Shown here piece after piece: positions 34,922 to 46,180 of a stretch of DNA of 64,000 nucleotides. Position numbers and translations under genes: made by a program. The stretch comes from Torreya grandis. Taxonomy: Eukaryota > Streptophyta > Pinopsida > Cupressales > Taxaceae. The notes beneath the pieces were generated by a model. The model had not been told where the DNA came from, did not search any database, and worked only from the letters and a program-made list of their open reading frames with translations. Each line of letters begins with the position of its first letter. Within the stretch, counting starts at the first letter, position 1. The stretch lies in the NCBI GenBank assembly GCA_037957365.1, contig JARHVA010000639.1, forward strand, positions 2,516,001 to 2,580,000, read 5' to 3'.

Positions 34922-36123
34922 TGTAGACATCTAATTCCTAACACTATGTATGTTGAAATTGTCAATCTTACTCGAATTGCACTTAAATGCACATTTGAGG
35001 TCAAAATCCATAAAACACATTAAATGGTTCGAGCTTGTAATTTACAAGTGCTAATTTAGATCAAAGTATCCATAAATGGCGCAATGTAATTTATGGGCCA
35101 ACTAACTTTGGTCAATTCATTTCGAGTCAAAATGATGATTTTGCCTTTTTGTACTCTAGATCACTCTTTTCTTCTAATTAATTGGTATAAATCACGTACC
35201 TTTATTATTTTGTCTTGGCAACATCCTAAATGGGAATAAGTTTCCTACATCTAACATCACATTCTAATTCTTCTCGAGTCAAATTATGACTCAGTAATAT
35301 GACTTTCTGACAATTTTGATTAATTGAGGGTCAATTTCCAAATAATTGCACAAATGTTGATTAACCTTGTTTAAGGCTAATTGATCCAAATCAAGAGCTT
35401 AAGTGGATTTTCCATGAGAGTTGTTGAATATTTATTTTTGGAAATTGATTTCTATTAACAACATCATCAAGAGACATCATTCATTGGAAAGACATCCCTA
35501 GGCCATTAATGCCACAAAAAACAAGATTATGGGTCTCCCATGCCTCATTAAGACCCTCCAGGCCTCTTAAATGAACCTCTATCCCAAATATTTATGAGTA
35601 ATATTTATGGATTTAATTATATAATTGGATTAATCCATGGCCACACATCTCAATTTTGAGATGGACGGTCATGGTTGATCCTGATCAATCTCAAAAATCT
35701 ATAAATAGAGAGGCCATAGACATCATTTTTAAGCTTGATTTATACAAAATTATGTTGAGTTATCTCCACAATCCTTTGTATTTGACCATTTATTTTATAT
35801 GCAAGCTTCAATGATAGGCTAGTTATAGTGATTCTAAATCATGAGCCTAAGTTTTACAAGGAGTTCTTGAGGCATTGGAGGAGTTGGTCACCATTGTTGT
35901 TGAAGACAAGAGCTCTTGATCAAGGGAAAACATTATTTTGAGCCACATTGGTATGGTGAATCCATTTGGAAAGGTGATATGATGTTACTTTATTTCATTT
36001 GTTTCTTGCTATTCTTTTTAATTCCTGCATGAATACATAGGCTAAGTTTTATTATGTCTTTAATGCATCTTTCATGATTTCTTGACTAATGCTTGACTAA
36101 CTTTCTTTGTAATCCTCTCGACA
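34922..36123 (+). repeat. 5' LTR of the nested non-autonomous element
   Basis: Direct copy of 42341-43544, with roughly one difference per eight bases over the first 260 bp by eye. Carries TATAAATAGAG at 35700, conserved at 43119 in the other LTR. Confidence 0.85.
35700..35710 (+). promoter_or_regulatory. TATA box of nested-element LTR
   Basis: TATAAATAGAG, conserved in both LTRs (35700 and 43119), about two thirds into the LTR. Confidence 0.55.
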
Positions 36124-36143
36124 TTTTGGCACACCCGATGGGA
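36124..36143 (+). other. Primer-binding-site candidate of the nested element
   Basis: Directly after the LTR: TTTTGGCACACCCGATGGGA. It begins TGG after a short T run, as primer sites of plant gypsy elements do. I have not assigned a tRNA. Confidence 0.5.
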
Positions 36144-36271
36144 TAAGATGCATCCCACACATGAATAAGATCATTATGCAACTTTAAAATCTTCATTTGA
36201 ATTATTAAAACTCTTACAATTTGATTTTTTAACTTTGTTTTTCCATTTTTATTTGTCACAATTTTACACAG

Positions 36272-36408
36272 TCAACCATCGATGGTCAGTACAACTATCG
36301 ATAGCTATTTTCAACCATCGATGGTCAGTACAACTATCGATAGCTATTTTCAACCATCAATGGCTAGGTATAACCATCGATGGTCAAGTATAACAATCAA
36401 TGGTCATT
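36272..36408. repeat. 40-bp tandem repeat made of ATCGAT palindromes
   Basis: Two identical 40-bp units (36272-36311 and 36312-36351) and about 57 bp of degenerate continuation. Each unit holds the palindromes ACCATCGATGGT and CTATCGATAG. It lies in the leader of the nested element, about 150 bp after the 5' LTR. Confidence 0.85.
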
Positions 36409-37687
36409 GTGTTTTTATTAAAAACACAAAACTTGAGAGCTAATAGGCCATTTTAAAATGCTTGGTTTGGGGTTATATGGACTCCATTTTTGATGATTTG
36501 TTTTAAAACCACGTGTTTTCTCCTAATTTTTTTAGAATTTGATATTAGTTTAGCTTCAATTTGTATAGATTTTTCTCAAAAATTTGAAAATGTATTTAAA
36601 TGTTTTTAGTTTAACACATTTGTTTTTGGGGTGATGCCTTAAGGGTAGACATGTAACCAACAAACTTCAAATTTGTTAAAACATGCTATTAAGACATCTT
36701 TTGCATGCTTTAAAATGAATTAAGAACCTTGTTTTGGTGATTAATGAAAATTTTAGATGCTTAAGTGAATGATTTTGACAATTAGGCTTTCAAAGTTACA
36801 ACTTAAGACCAAGGGGTCAAAATAACACCACCTAATCTTTCTTTTGGGGCTTAAAATTAAACACACTTGTCATTTTTTGTTTTCAATAGTTGTTTAATTA
36901 GAACTTGATTTGGCAAAAATAAGGTCATTGCATGTATGCTCTTCTATCCATCCCCTTTAGGAAACTTTAGAATCAAAAGCATCATCCTTATTGTAAACAT
37001 GCCTAGTTCAAGGCATAGACAGAATGTCGTTTAAAAGACTCCCCAAAAACTCATCATAGTTTGGGTGATCTTGAAAATGACCCTAAAGTCTTTCTATTAA
37101 GTCATTTATTTTTATGTAAACTTGGTTTGTGAGGGGAATTTCATCACCTCTCACAAGTTCTATAGGGAAGCTTTGACATGAGGTTTCACCTCCCGACACT
37201 GACTTTAACCACTCCCACTAGGATAAGTGGTTTGAGTAGTTAAACCACCTGCTAGTGATGGAGTTGCACACGAGATGTATCTACACTTTAGACATCACAG
37301 TACACTGAGCAAGCGATGGATGTAGTGGTTGAAAAAAGGGCAAGACATTTTTAAAACAAGCCAAGTGCCGTGGACACCCAATTTTTGTGCTTTTCTTTTG
37401 CATCATGACATGAAAGTCATTGTGTAATTGATCCCCCTAGAAATGATTGAAAACCAATTAGTTTTAGTCAACCCCACATTGTCATACCCTTGTTAGGATT
37501 TGGATGATTATACTTAGTGTATTTTGTCATTTTCTTGGTGTTTTTGAGACTAAAACTTGTTTGTTTTTTTATAAACCATGTCAAAACCAACTTGTTTATA
37601 CCTTAAAAAAATCAATCATGGGAATATAATCAAGATCCAACTTATGATCTAACTCAAGATTAGAATGATTGGGTTTTTCAGGAAGAC

Positions 37688-38179
37688 TTGGATTTTTTGG
37701 CTTATATGAGTAGTCAGGCTCCAAAACATGCCAGGATCACCATTTTAGGACTTGCTTCTTTGGTTCACATGAGTAACCAAACTAAAAAGCATCTAGTCGT
37801 TACCATTTTAAGACCTCCTCCTTTAGTTTATACAAGCAACCAAACTAAGAAGCATCCAATTGTCACTATTTTAGGAGCTCCCCCTTTGGTTTGCATGAGC
37901 AACCAAACCAAAAAGCATCTAATCATTACCATTTTAGGACGTCCTCCTTTGGTTTGCATAAGCAACCAAAATAAAAAGTGTCTAGTCATTACCATTTTAG
38001 GACCTCTTCCTTTGGTTTGCACAAACAACCAAATGAAGAAGTATCCAGTCATTACCATTCTTGGCCCACCACCAATTTTTGATGAACTTATTATTGAAGA
38101 ACCTCTATTTGATGAAACAGTTGTGTTTGATCCCTTCTTCAATAGTCTACTTTTTGGAGAGTCCATTATTGAACCGTAA
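37688..38179 (+). CDS. 163-codon ORF with six 21-residue repeats
   Basis: Opens MDFLAYM and then carries six copies of a 21-residue, 63-bp unit (37709-38086) of the form SNQTKKH(L/P)(V/I)(V/I)TILG.PPLVC(M/T). An acidic tail DELIIEEPLFDE follows, then the stop at 38177-38179. No known domain. The array lies in the leader-to-gag region of a non-autonomous LTR element. A second open stretch, 38228-38518, continues after a stop and frame change, so the original product was probably longer. The antisense strand of the array is also open (37828-38238) as a by-product. Confidence 0.45.
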   Translation: MDFLAYMSSQAPKHARITILGLASLVHMSNQTKKHLVVTILRPPPLVYTSNQTKKHPIVTILGAPPLVCMSNQTKKHLIITILGRPPLVCISNQNKKCLVITILGPLPLVCTNNQMKKYPVITILGPPPIFDELIIEEPLFDETVVFDPFFNSLLFGESIIEP

Positions 38180-38227
38180 ACCATTTTTGTCACTAAACCA
38201 AATGTTCCCCACTTTAGAAATTTTATT

Positions 38228-38518
38228 TTGATCTTCAAGCTAAAACAAGAACCATTACCTCTTCAAGAGCCATCTTATGAGGATCAAAATGTGTTCAAAA
38301 TTGATTTTTTGCAACCAATTATGAACCAAAACCAAAATGTTATTGTTGAAACATCCATTTGTGATAAGTCAACCTGTGATAAGCTACCTATTCATATGTT
38401 ACCTATTTTTAAACAGCCTCGTCTCCTTAACAGGCCAATATCTACAAAGTTATCTCTTGATATTTTCTCACTCATTAAGGAGTCTCATGGTTTCTTCTCT
38501 TTGAGGGGATTCACTTAG
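38228..38518 (+). pseudogene. Continuation ORF of the nested element, unknown function
   Basis: 96 codons beginning MIFKLKQEPLPLQEPSYEDQ, rich in N, D, I and P, with no recognised domain. Sits 48 bp after the repeat ORF in the next frame and probably belonged to the same original reading frame. Confidence 0.35.
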
Positions 38519-39077
38519 ATGAGACAATCTGTGTTGAACCCTTCCAAGATGAATTAATTTTTATTAAGCCCATTATGCCATCACAGGTCATTACTTGTCA
38601 AACATTCAATAGAACATTATCAAAACAACCATATCAAATGAAGAATTATAATTAGAGCTAGGTTTTATTTTTGAACTGACATTAGATTTAGCATTAGAAA
38701 TAGAATCAACATCAGTTACGACATTGGATTCAAAGTCCCTTGATTTGGAATCGGATTATAGTCATGGTTGTTTCAACATTGGTTACAACTACCTTGGGGA
38801 TTAGTTTGAATATATATGTGATCCTTTTACAATTTTTGAGGATGATTACTTTAACATCGATACAAGTTTTCCTAGTATCTTGTATGATAATTATGTTGCC
38901 TTTGATCATCCCATTATTCCCACCCAACATAGCCATTATATGACATTCCACCTCCCACAAACATTGATTGGGACTGATAGAATCACACTTTGTTGAACTG
39001 CATCCATGGTGACATATCATTTGCATAATGTCAGTGGAGTCAAGACCAAATTCATGCTAAAGAATAATAATATCCTA

Positions 39078-39379
39078 GTGAAACCTTTTTGGATGTGCTA
39101 GGAGATGAGCAAAGATCAAACTCAACATCTTTTAGTGAAACCTTTTCGAAGGTGCTAGAAGACAATCAAAGTAAAATGTTGACATCTCTTTGTGAAACCT
39201 TCTCAGAGGTGCTATGGGATGATCAAAATAAGTTCATTGGTGGAAACCTCATCGAGGCATCAAAAGCTAAGCATAAAATTTCTTCACTATTTAATGAAGA
39301 TATTATTCAAGATCAAATCAAAACAACTTCTAATCTACAACATAATCAGGTGGTAGCTACTCTCAAGATCAAGCAATAG
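39078..39379 (+). pseudogene. ORF with three 57-bp coding repeats
   Basis: Open 39089-39379. Three copies of a 57-bp unit begin at 39078, 39135 and 39192 (19 residues each, SETFSKVLEDNQ / CETFSEVLWDDQ). A non-repetitive EASKAKHKISSLFNEDI tail follows. Helical-looking and acidic. No family recognised. Confidence 0.4.
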
Positions 39380-39385
39380 AATAAT

Positions 39386-42340
39386 CTAGTGGTCATATCA
39401 AGAGCATCTTTAGAGGTCTTCGGCCCCACCACAACCAAAATTATGTCAAATCCAACATCAACAACATTACGTGTGACTGAAAGTCTTGATCTTCATTTAT
39501 TTTCCATTAATTATACATTCCATTATCACCCACTTATATCATTTATCACTGGCAACACTTTCCTTTATAGAGGCTATGAAGTTATCTTGTCTTGATGTTT
39601 AAAGGAAACATAATCAATGACCAACAAAGATCATGAACACATTATTGAGATCTAGATCGAAAACAAGTTCTTGATAGAGCAACTTTTTTGAAAGGGTGTT
39701 GGGTAACAACTTAATAATTGATCATTTATGTTGTCTCACATATTGACTAGGATGTGCATCTCCCTATCAACAAGAGCAACATAACCATTTTTCACTTTTC
39801 CAATTACCATTTGCCATTACCATGCCTCGTTTCTTGGGGGCAACCCTATAAACCCTTTTTAGGCATTATTATACCATTGTGTTCCATTTACTACACTATT
39901 TGAACTACATTAACTTGAGGTCCTTCATAACTATGTAGGCAACACTCAATTTCTATTGAGGTCAGCTTGGTCACCCCTTTTCTATGCTCTCATCATTTTA
40001 TGAACAATTATTAAGTTTAAATGCTCTCATCATTTTTAAAGCAACCTAAGTAATGCTCTCACTATTTTTTGAGCAATCTAAGCTAATCATCACTTGGGGG
40101 CAAATTTTTTGCCACTATAGCCAATTTTATTTTGATCACTTTCATTATACCATTTCTTTATTATTGACTAAACCCTATTCTTAGTCATCTTATCTCATCC
40201 CATTTTGATCTTGGTTTCTTTGGTTCATCCTACACTTTTTATGAGGGGATTCCGATCTAGTTTCAACAATTTTAGAATTTTATGTTCAATGCCAATCTAT
40301 GGAAGTAGTATGACATTTGATTTGGCAAGTTATCTTTCATTAACTATCTCATTTGGTATCATTGATTATAATTACCTATGGGTAAATTAGTATTGTTTTG
40401 GTACCCCTAATTATAACCACCTTTGGGCAAATCAATGTTATGACATTGTTTCTTAATTATAACTGCCTATGGGTAAATTAGGTACAATGCCTTTTTATCA
40501 TGCATTGCCACATCATCTAGTCATTACTATTATTATTTGTTTTATTGTTCACGTTTATTGTGATTTAGTCAATTTTTCATTGCCTTTTGTGTGGGTAGAA
40601 TTACTATAACTTGGGATTATATAAATCATGCTCGATTCATGTCAAGGTCAACTCAGTCCCTCTTATCATACACTCTCACTATATTACGAGCATTTTAAGT
40701 TGGTGAGTTATCACTATTTCATGAGCTAGACCATTATGTATCTCTTAATCCTCAATCGAGTTGAGATACTTAGAAAATTCCAAAAACATTCATAAAACAT
40801 TAAAAAACTCAAAAATATTTTGTGTGTGTTTATTTGATTATTGTTTGTCATGTCAGTCTTTTGTTTTCCTGTTTGGTCTTGCTTTTTTGTTTTATTTTCC
40901 AAGTACATCTTGATGGTCTACATAGATCTTGATTATTCATATCTTGATCTTATGTTATCAAGTTATTATTGCCATGATTTTCTACATTCTTGTTCCTACT
41001 TGACTCCTGATTGTTCATATCTTGATTTTAAGTTAGGTTCATTTATGTTTTTTTTTCTTTGTCTTTGCCTTTTTGTTTAAATGTAAATAGCTGTAACTCT
41101 AGTTTTGGTCATTATTTTAACATTATCCTTAGTTATAGGTATTCACATTTGAACCGACTCAGTGCAATCATAATATTATGCCATTCTAAATTATTAATAC
41201 TTATGATGCCTAATTTCTTTTGTTATATCAAGAACTTTGTGCTTAGGTCTCAAATTATTAACATCAACATCACTCTAATGAATATTTATCAAGAACACTT
41301 TACATAATTTAAGCTCATAATATGACAATAGGCATCTAAGTATCATGCATTTTAGCACTCAACTCTATGCTTAGATGTGCATCTCTTTGCATACATTGTG
41401 AGTCTAATCAATTCTTGGTCAGTTTTCATCAATCCTCATTCCATTCTCTCCTAAACTTGAGTGAACTACATTGGCCTGAAGTTCATGTTGGAACATGAAT
41501 CCATGGAACTATGTAGGCAACATCCACTTATTTAGCATATTTAGATTCAACTTGGCCATCTCCATTATTTTTTTCATTTCTCATCACTTTATGCATTCTC
41601 GTATGCTGGGTTTTATATAGCTTTCTAAGTCATTACACCATCACATGTACGTTTGTGCCCAATCACTTTAACATATCTTTTGGGTTATATTCTTGAGCTA
41701 TCTTACTTGCTAATTTTCTATGTTGGGACACACTATCTAAGTAATGTCAGAATAAAATCAACTCTATAGGGGAAAACCATTATTTATTCTTTATCAATGA
41801 TCAAAATTGGCCGTACTGGGGCAAAACTATTTTATCATGATCACATTTGCTCTATTGGGGCACTTATTATTATCTTCTCTTTGGAGACCTCATTCTAGTG
41901 GTGTTTCCCTTCTTGAAGCAGAAATTTCTCTCTTTTCCTCTAATTCTAAGCTCTCCACACTACTACCCATGATGATAATATTTAGTGTGTAACTTATTTT
42001 GGGATTGATCAATGCCATAAGCATGCAGCTTGTACTCTCAAATTGGGTACATTTAAAGTGTGTCCCTTACATTTATGGATTGTATATTTCCCATTCCCCT
42101 CATCTTTTGGGACCTATTATACCTCTAATTATATTTTAATCATTGATGGTAATCACATGTGCAAGCATTAGCTCATCTGGATGTGATCTATTCCATGGGT
42201 TAATCTCTCACTTTCTCTCTAGAAGGTCCTCTTGAAGGGGCATCATGGGTCTATTCCAATTTATTCCTTATAACTATTTTCTTTGAAAATATGTTGCTTC
42301 ATCTGAATGTCTCGCTACACCTTCTCAAATAGGGGTAAAA
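39386..42340 (+). other. 3' interior of the nested element, non-coding with short repeats
   Basis: No pol motif. Three ~33-bp units starting GCTCTCA(T/C) lie at 39986-40085. Three copies of an AATTATAA(T/C)..CCT(A/T)(T/G)GGGTAAAT-type unit lie at about 40363-40480. A ~100-bp segment near 39905 (GAACTACATTAACTTGAGGTCC) recurs near 41465. ORFs between 40205 and 42647 have no recognisable content. Confidence 0.45.
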
Positions 42341-43544
42341 TGTAGACATCCAATTCCTAACACCATCTATGTTGAAATTATTAATCTTACTCAAATTACA
42401 CTTAAATGCACATTTTAGGTCAAAATCCATAAAATGTGCTAATGGGTCAAGCTTGTCATTTAAAAGTGCCAATTTAGGTCAAAGTATCCCTAAATGGGGA
42501 AATGCAATTTATGGGCCAGCTAACTTTGATCAATTCATTTCGAGTAAAAATGATGATTTTACCTTTTTGTGCTCTGGATCACTCTTTTCTTATAATTTGT
42601 TGGTACATGTCACGTACCTTTGTTATTTTGTATTGGTAACATCCTAAATAGGAATAATATTCCAATGAATCTAACATCACCTTCTAATCTACCTGATTCA
42701 AATTACAGCTCAGTAATATGACTTTCTAACCATTTTGATTAATTGAAGGTCAATTTCCAAATAATTGCACAAATGTTGATTAACCTTATTTAAGGCTAAT
42801 TGATCGAAATCAAGAGCTTAAGTTGTTTTTCCATGAGAGTTGTTGAATATTTCTTTTTGGAAATTGATTTCTATTAACTACATCATTAGGTGACATCATT
42901 CCTTGGGAAGACATCCCTAGGCCATCAATGCCACAAATATCAAGATTATGGGTCTCCCATGCCTCATTAAGACCCTCCATGCCTCTTAAATGCCCCTCTA
43001 TCCCAAATATTTATGAGAGATATTTATGGATTTAATTATATAATTGGATTAATCTATGGCCACACATCTCAATCTTGAGATGGATGGTCATGGTTGATCT
43101 TGATCAATCTCAAAAGTCTATAAATAGAGAAGCCATGAACATAATTTTTAATCTTGATTTGTGCAAAGTTATTATGCTAAATTGTCTCCACAATCCTTTG
43201 CATTTGACTATTTATTTTATATGCATGCTTCATTGATAGAATAGTTATAGTGATTATAAATCATGAGCCTAGGTTTTATAAGGAGTTCTTGAGGCATTGG
43301 AGGAGTTGGCCACCATTGTTGCTGAAGACAAGAGCTCTTGATAAAGGGAGAACATGATTTTGAGCCACATTGGTATGTGAATCCATTTGGGAAGGTGATA
43401 TGATGTTACTTTCTTTCATTTGTTTCTTACTATCCTTTGTAATTCCTACATGAATAGATAGGCTAAGTTTTGTTATGTCTTTAATGCATCTTTCATGATT
43501 TCTTGACTAATGCTTGACTAACTTTCTTTGTAATCCTCTCTATA
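42341..43544 (+). repeat. 3' LTR of the nested non-autonomous element
   Basis: Starts TGTAGACATC right after the purine tract and ends CTCTCTATA just before the TSD copy GTTGT. ORF 42369-42647 is LTR sequence. Confidence 0.85.
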
Positions 43545-43549
43545 GTTGT

Positions 43550-44428
43550 AAGCATGGAGATTTTTGAGGTTGGATGTTAGATCTTAGAGGATTTATATGC
43601 TTAGCTCAATTGAGTGCTTGGTTGTTATTAATAAAAGGAGTTGCTAGAGGAGCTATTGTAAGAGATAAATTTATTGAAGTAATGAAGTCTAAAAGCTACA
43701 ATTTTCCTTGTGGTTTCTCCTCTTGTCATAGTAGATTCCACTTGCAGAAAACTAGGCAATAATATAAAACACTCACAAATAGGAGTTTTTCACCATGGCT
43801 CTAATACCAATTATTAAGATTAAAAGCTTTGATACCACATGTTAAGATCAATAATCTATATCCTATAGTGAAAGTAAATAATGTGGAATAAAAAAAAGGT
43901 ACAAAAACATGAGAGTCAAGAGGGAACACATTACATCAGATGCACGTGGAAACCTTACGATGTGCAAGTAAAAAACATGAGGAAAATGGTGGCTTCAATA
44001 CTTCATTATTTGAAAAGATAATCTCTTATAATAGCTCCTTTAACAACTCCTTTTAGTGCTAACACAACCAAGCACTCAGGTGAGCCAAGCGTACACAACC
44101 TCTAGACTCTAAGCACTTAGGTTGGAGGTTAGAACCTAGAGGCTTTGTATGCTTGGCTCACCTGAGTGCTTGGTTATGTTAGCACTAAAAGGAGTTGCTG
44201 AAGGAGTTATTTTGAGAGAGTATTTTTTGAAGTAATGAAGTCTAGAAGCTACCATTTTCCCCATGGTTTTTCCTTGCATAGTGCAAGGGTTTCACGTACA
44301 CCTTATGCATGTGTTCCTTCTCGAATCTCATGTTTTTTTATCTTATTTTTATTCTGCATTATGTACTTGTACTGTAGGATATAGATTATTCATCCTAACA
44401 TGTGGTATTAGAGCTTTTGATCCTAACA
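43550..44428 (+). repeat. Copia-like LTR1, right part, enlarged by an inverted duplication
   Basis: 43550-43760 continues LTR1 where 34921 stopped, matching LTR2 from about 47035. It then runs into an inverted copy of LTR end plus primer site (43766-44112), and the direct copy restarts at about 44130 and ends CCTAACA at 44428. About 550 bp longer than the LTR2 equivalent. Confidence 0.8.
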
Positions 44429-44475
44429 CTTGGTATCAAAGCCATGGTGAAAAACTCATGTTTGTGAGTGTTTTT
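43766..44475. repeat. Large inverted repeat, arms ~346 bp, spacer ~17 bp
   Basis: The left arm (43766-44112) is the reverse complement of the right arm (about 44130-44475), roughly 80-85% identical by eye. Both arms hold the LTR 3' end, the LTR border CCTAACA/CTTAATA, the primer site (right arm TTGGTATCAAAGCC at 44430) and the first ~30 bp of the interior. Confidence 0.8.
44430..44443 (+). other. tRNA-iMet-type primer binding site
   Basis: TTGGTATCAAAGCC; the common plant copia site is TGGTATCAGAGCC, so one G to A change. Lies two bases after the LTR end. Confidence 0.7.
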
Positions 44476-44519
44476 TGTAGTTGGTTGGTTTTGTGCACGT
44501 GGAAGATATTTTGATAGAA

Positions 44520-44830
44520 GGAGAGACCAAGGTCAAGTTGAAGATGATGAATTTTTTTTATGGAAGGTAGTTCTCTCTATGGAGTTATGAATGATCTATT
44601 GGCGAAGATCTTGTTCTCTTCAATGTTGTTGAGGAGAAGATAGTAGGAGAGTTGAAGGAGAAGTTGTAAAAGCTTTGCCAAATTTTTTTGTAGCCTACAC
44701 AATGTCCCTATAAATGATGGAGCAAATGTACAACTTGAAGAGAAAGTTGGTCTCCTTTGGTGGAGGTTGAGGATAAGGACGCCCTTATTGTGGTTCTTGG
44801 AAAAAAATGAAGGGGTGTATGATGTGGTAT
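44520..44830 (+). pseudogene. Copia gag-like relic
   Basis: Broken text includes VEEKIVGELKEKL-KLCQIF, then MEQMYNLKRKLVS and VEDKDALIVVLGK. These follow the order of copia gag (A.ELW..L...Y......FL..KLY.LKM, then EDKA..LL.SLP). No zinc knuckle, protease or integrase follows. The link to copia also rests on the primer site, the 5-bp TSD and the purine tract. Confidence 0.4.
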
Positions 44831-44966
44831 CCTATTGACCACATGTTATTAGTTGAGATGTTGTAGATGACACAAATCCATGCAAAGTAGGTACAAATAA
44901 ACCTGAATTAATACTTGGCTTAAATTAGTTGAGGATGAGGAAGAAGAAGAAGATGTAGATGCCAAA

Positions 44967-45375
44967 GTGAGACCTAGTGTTCCTAGAAGGAAAAGGCCGT
45001 GTGTTTGGACATGTAGAGAGCAGGTTGCTTTTCAGATGCAATTTTTAGGCTCAAAAACTTGGTATGTGTATTATTGTACTAAGTAGAATGACAACTTACC
45101 TAGAGCTATGATTGGTCCACTTTTTTCATGTTTACCATGGTTGGTAGCTAAAGGCTACATGCAAAAGAATAACTAAGACCTGGTATTCCTAAAATGAGAA
45201 GGCCATATGTTTGGACATGTAGTTGAGAATGATGCATTTTGGATGTATTATTGAAGCTTAAAAACTTGATAGGTGCACTGATGCACCAAGTAGCATGACA
45301 ACCTCTTAGGAGCTATAATTGGTTTAGTGAACTTGTGTAATGTTGATAGTATGGTGGCTATGTATAGAAGTCTAA
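44967..45375. repeat. Two ~209-bp tandem copies
   Basis: Copies start AGACCTAGTGTTCCTAGAAGG (44967) and AGACCTGGTATTCCTAAAATG (45176) and share GTTTGGACATGTAG and AAAACTTG(G/A)TA..TG. They differ at many sites, so the duplication is old. Non-coding as it stands. Confidence 0.75.
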
Positions 45376-46017
45376 TTTTGACTTCTATGAGATCTTGTCT
45401 CCTCACTACTATCAAGAGTGATACATGCACTAATTGTTCAATAATTTTAAGCAACATGATTCCTACATGGTGATATCTCTCTTAGGAAGAGAAAGATATA
45501 GATGATGAGGAAAAATAAGTTACTGGTTTACATGTTGAATAAATCACTGTATAGGTTAGTGTAGGCATCATACATATAGGATAGGATATTCAACACTTTC
45601 ATGGAGAGCTAAGGTGTTTAGCATAGGTTATTTTTATGTGTTGATGACATGTTAGATGCAGTCCCCAACATAATCATTTGTGTGATGGCTCCGGTGACAA
45701 AGACATGATAAAGCTGGTAGGAGGCTCAAACTAATGATGGATATGCACATTAATGGGAAATCAAGTAAGTACCCCACTTCTTGAATGTTTGAGTTATCTT
45801 CCTAGGAGCATCCTATAATGGAAGAGAAGACATATTTTTTTGTCCTATGTATTAGATTCATCAAGAGTAAGAAGACTCATGAAAGCCATCATGTGCATTA
45901 GACCGAATACTTCCAAGTAGTGGGAGTTGTGATCAATTCATGGCATAATATTGATATGAGGATTGGTATATGTGTGGTGAAGTGGGAGTCACTTTAGGTG
46001 TTACAATATACTATGGA

Positions 46018-46180
46018 AGAGTAGATGTTGACAAAGTTATTCAGGGTAGAGAAGTTTAAGTAGTGCAACAAAACCTCTACTGGGTTTGTGTCAAGGTAGC
46101 AGTGGGCATAGATGGACAACTAGATGGAAGAATACTCAGGTGTGGTAAAAGTCTATGTATATTGACTTCAAATGGGAGCA
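46018..46180 (+). pseudogene. Copia RNase H tail-like relic and polypurine tract
   Basis: One frame reads MLTKLFRVEKFK, resembling the end of copia polyproteins (DMLTK.L...KF). AAATGGGAGCA follows immediately before LTR2 at 46181, the expected place and composition of a polypurine tract. Confidence 0.4.

Larger units (their letters stand above)
34922..43544 (+). mobile_element. Non-autonomous LTR element nested in the copia-like LTR
   Basis: LTRs 34922-36123 and 42341-43544 (1,202 and 1,204 bp) start TGTAGA and end TCGACA/TCTATA, decayed forms of TCTACA. TSD ATTGT (34917-34921) and GTTGT (43545-43549) differ by one transition. Primer-site candidate at 36127; purine-rich AAATAGGGGTAAAA precedes LTR2. 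The 6.2 kb interior shows no gag, protease, RT or integrase, only leader repeats and two or three ORFs with in-frame tandem repeats. It fits a large non-autonomous derivative (LARD-like). This is the youngest layer of the nest by position. Confidence 0.85.

Noticed and set aside
36272..36408. Possible CRISPR-like array
   Set aside because: Units are contiguous tandem copies with no unique spacers, in a plant retrotransposon leader.
37828..38238. 136-codon minus-strand ORF
   Set aside because: Antisense of the 63-bp coding repeat array.
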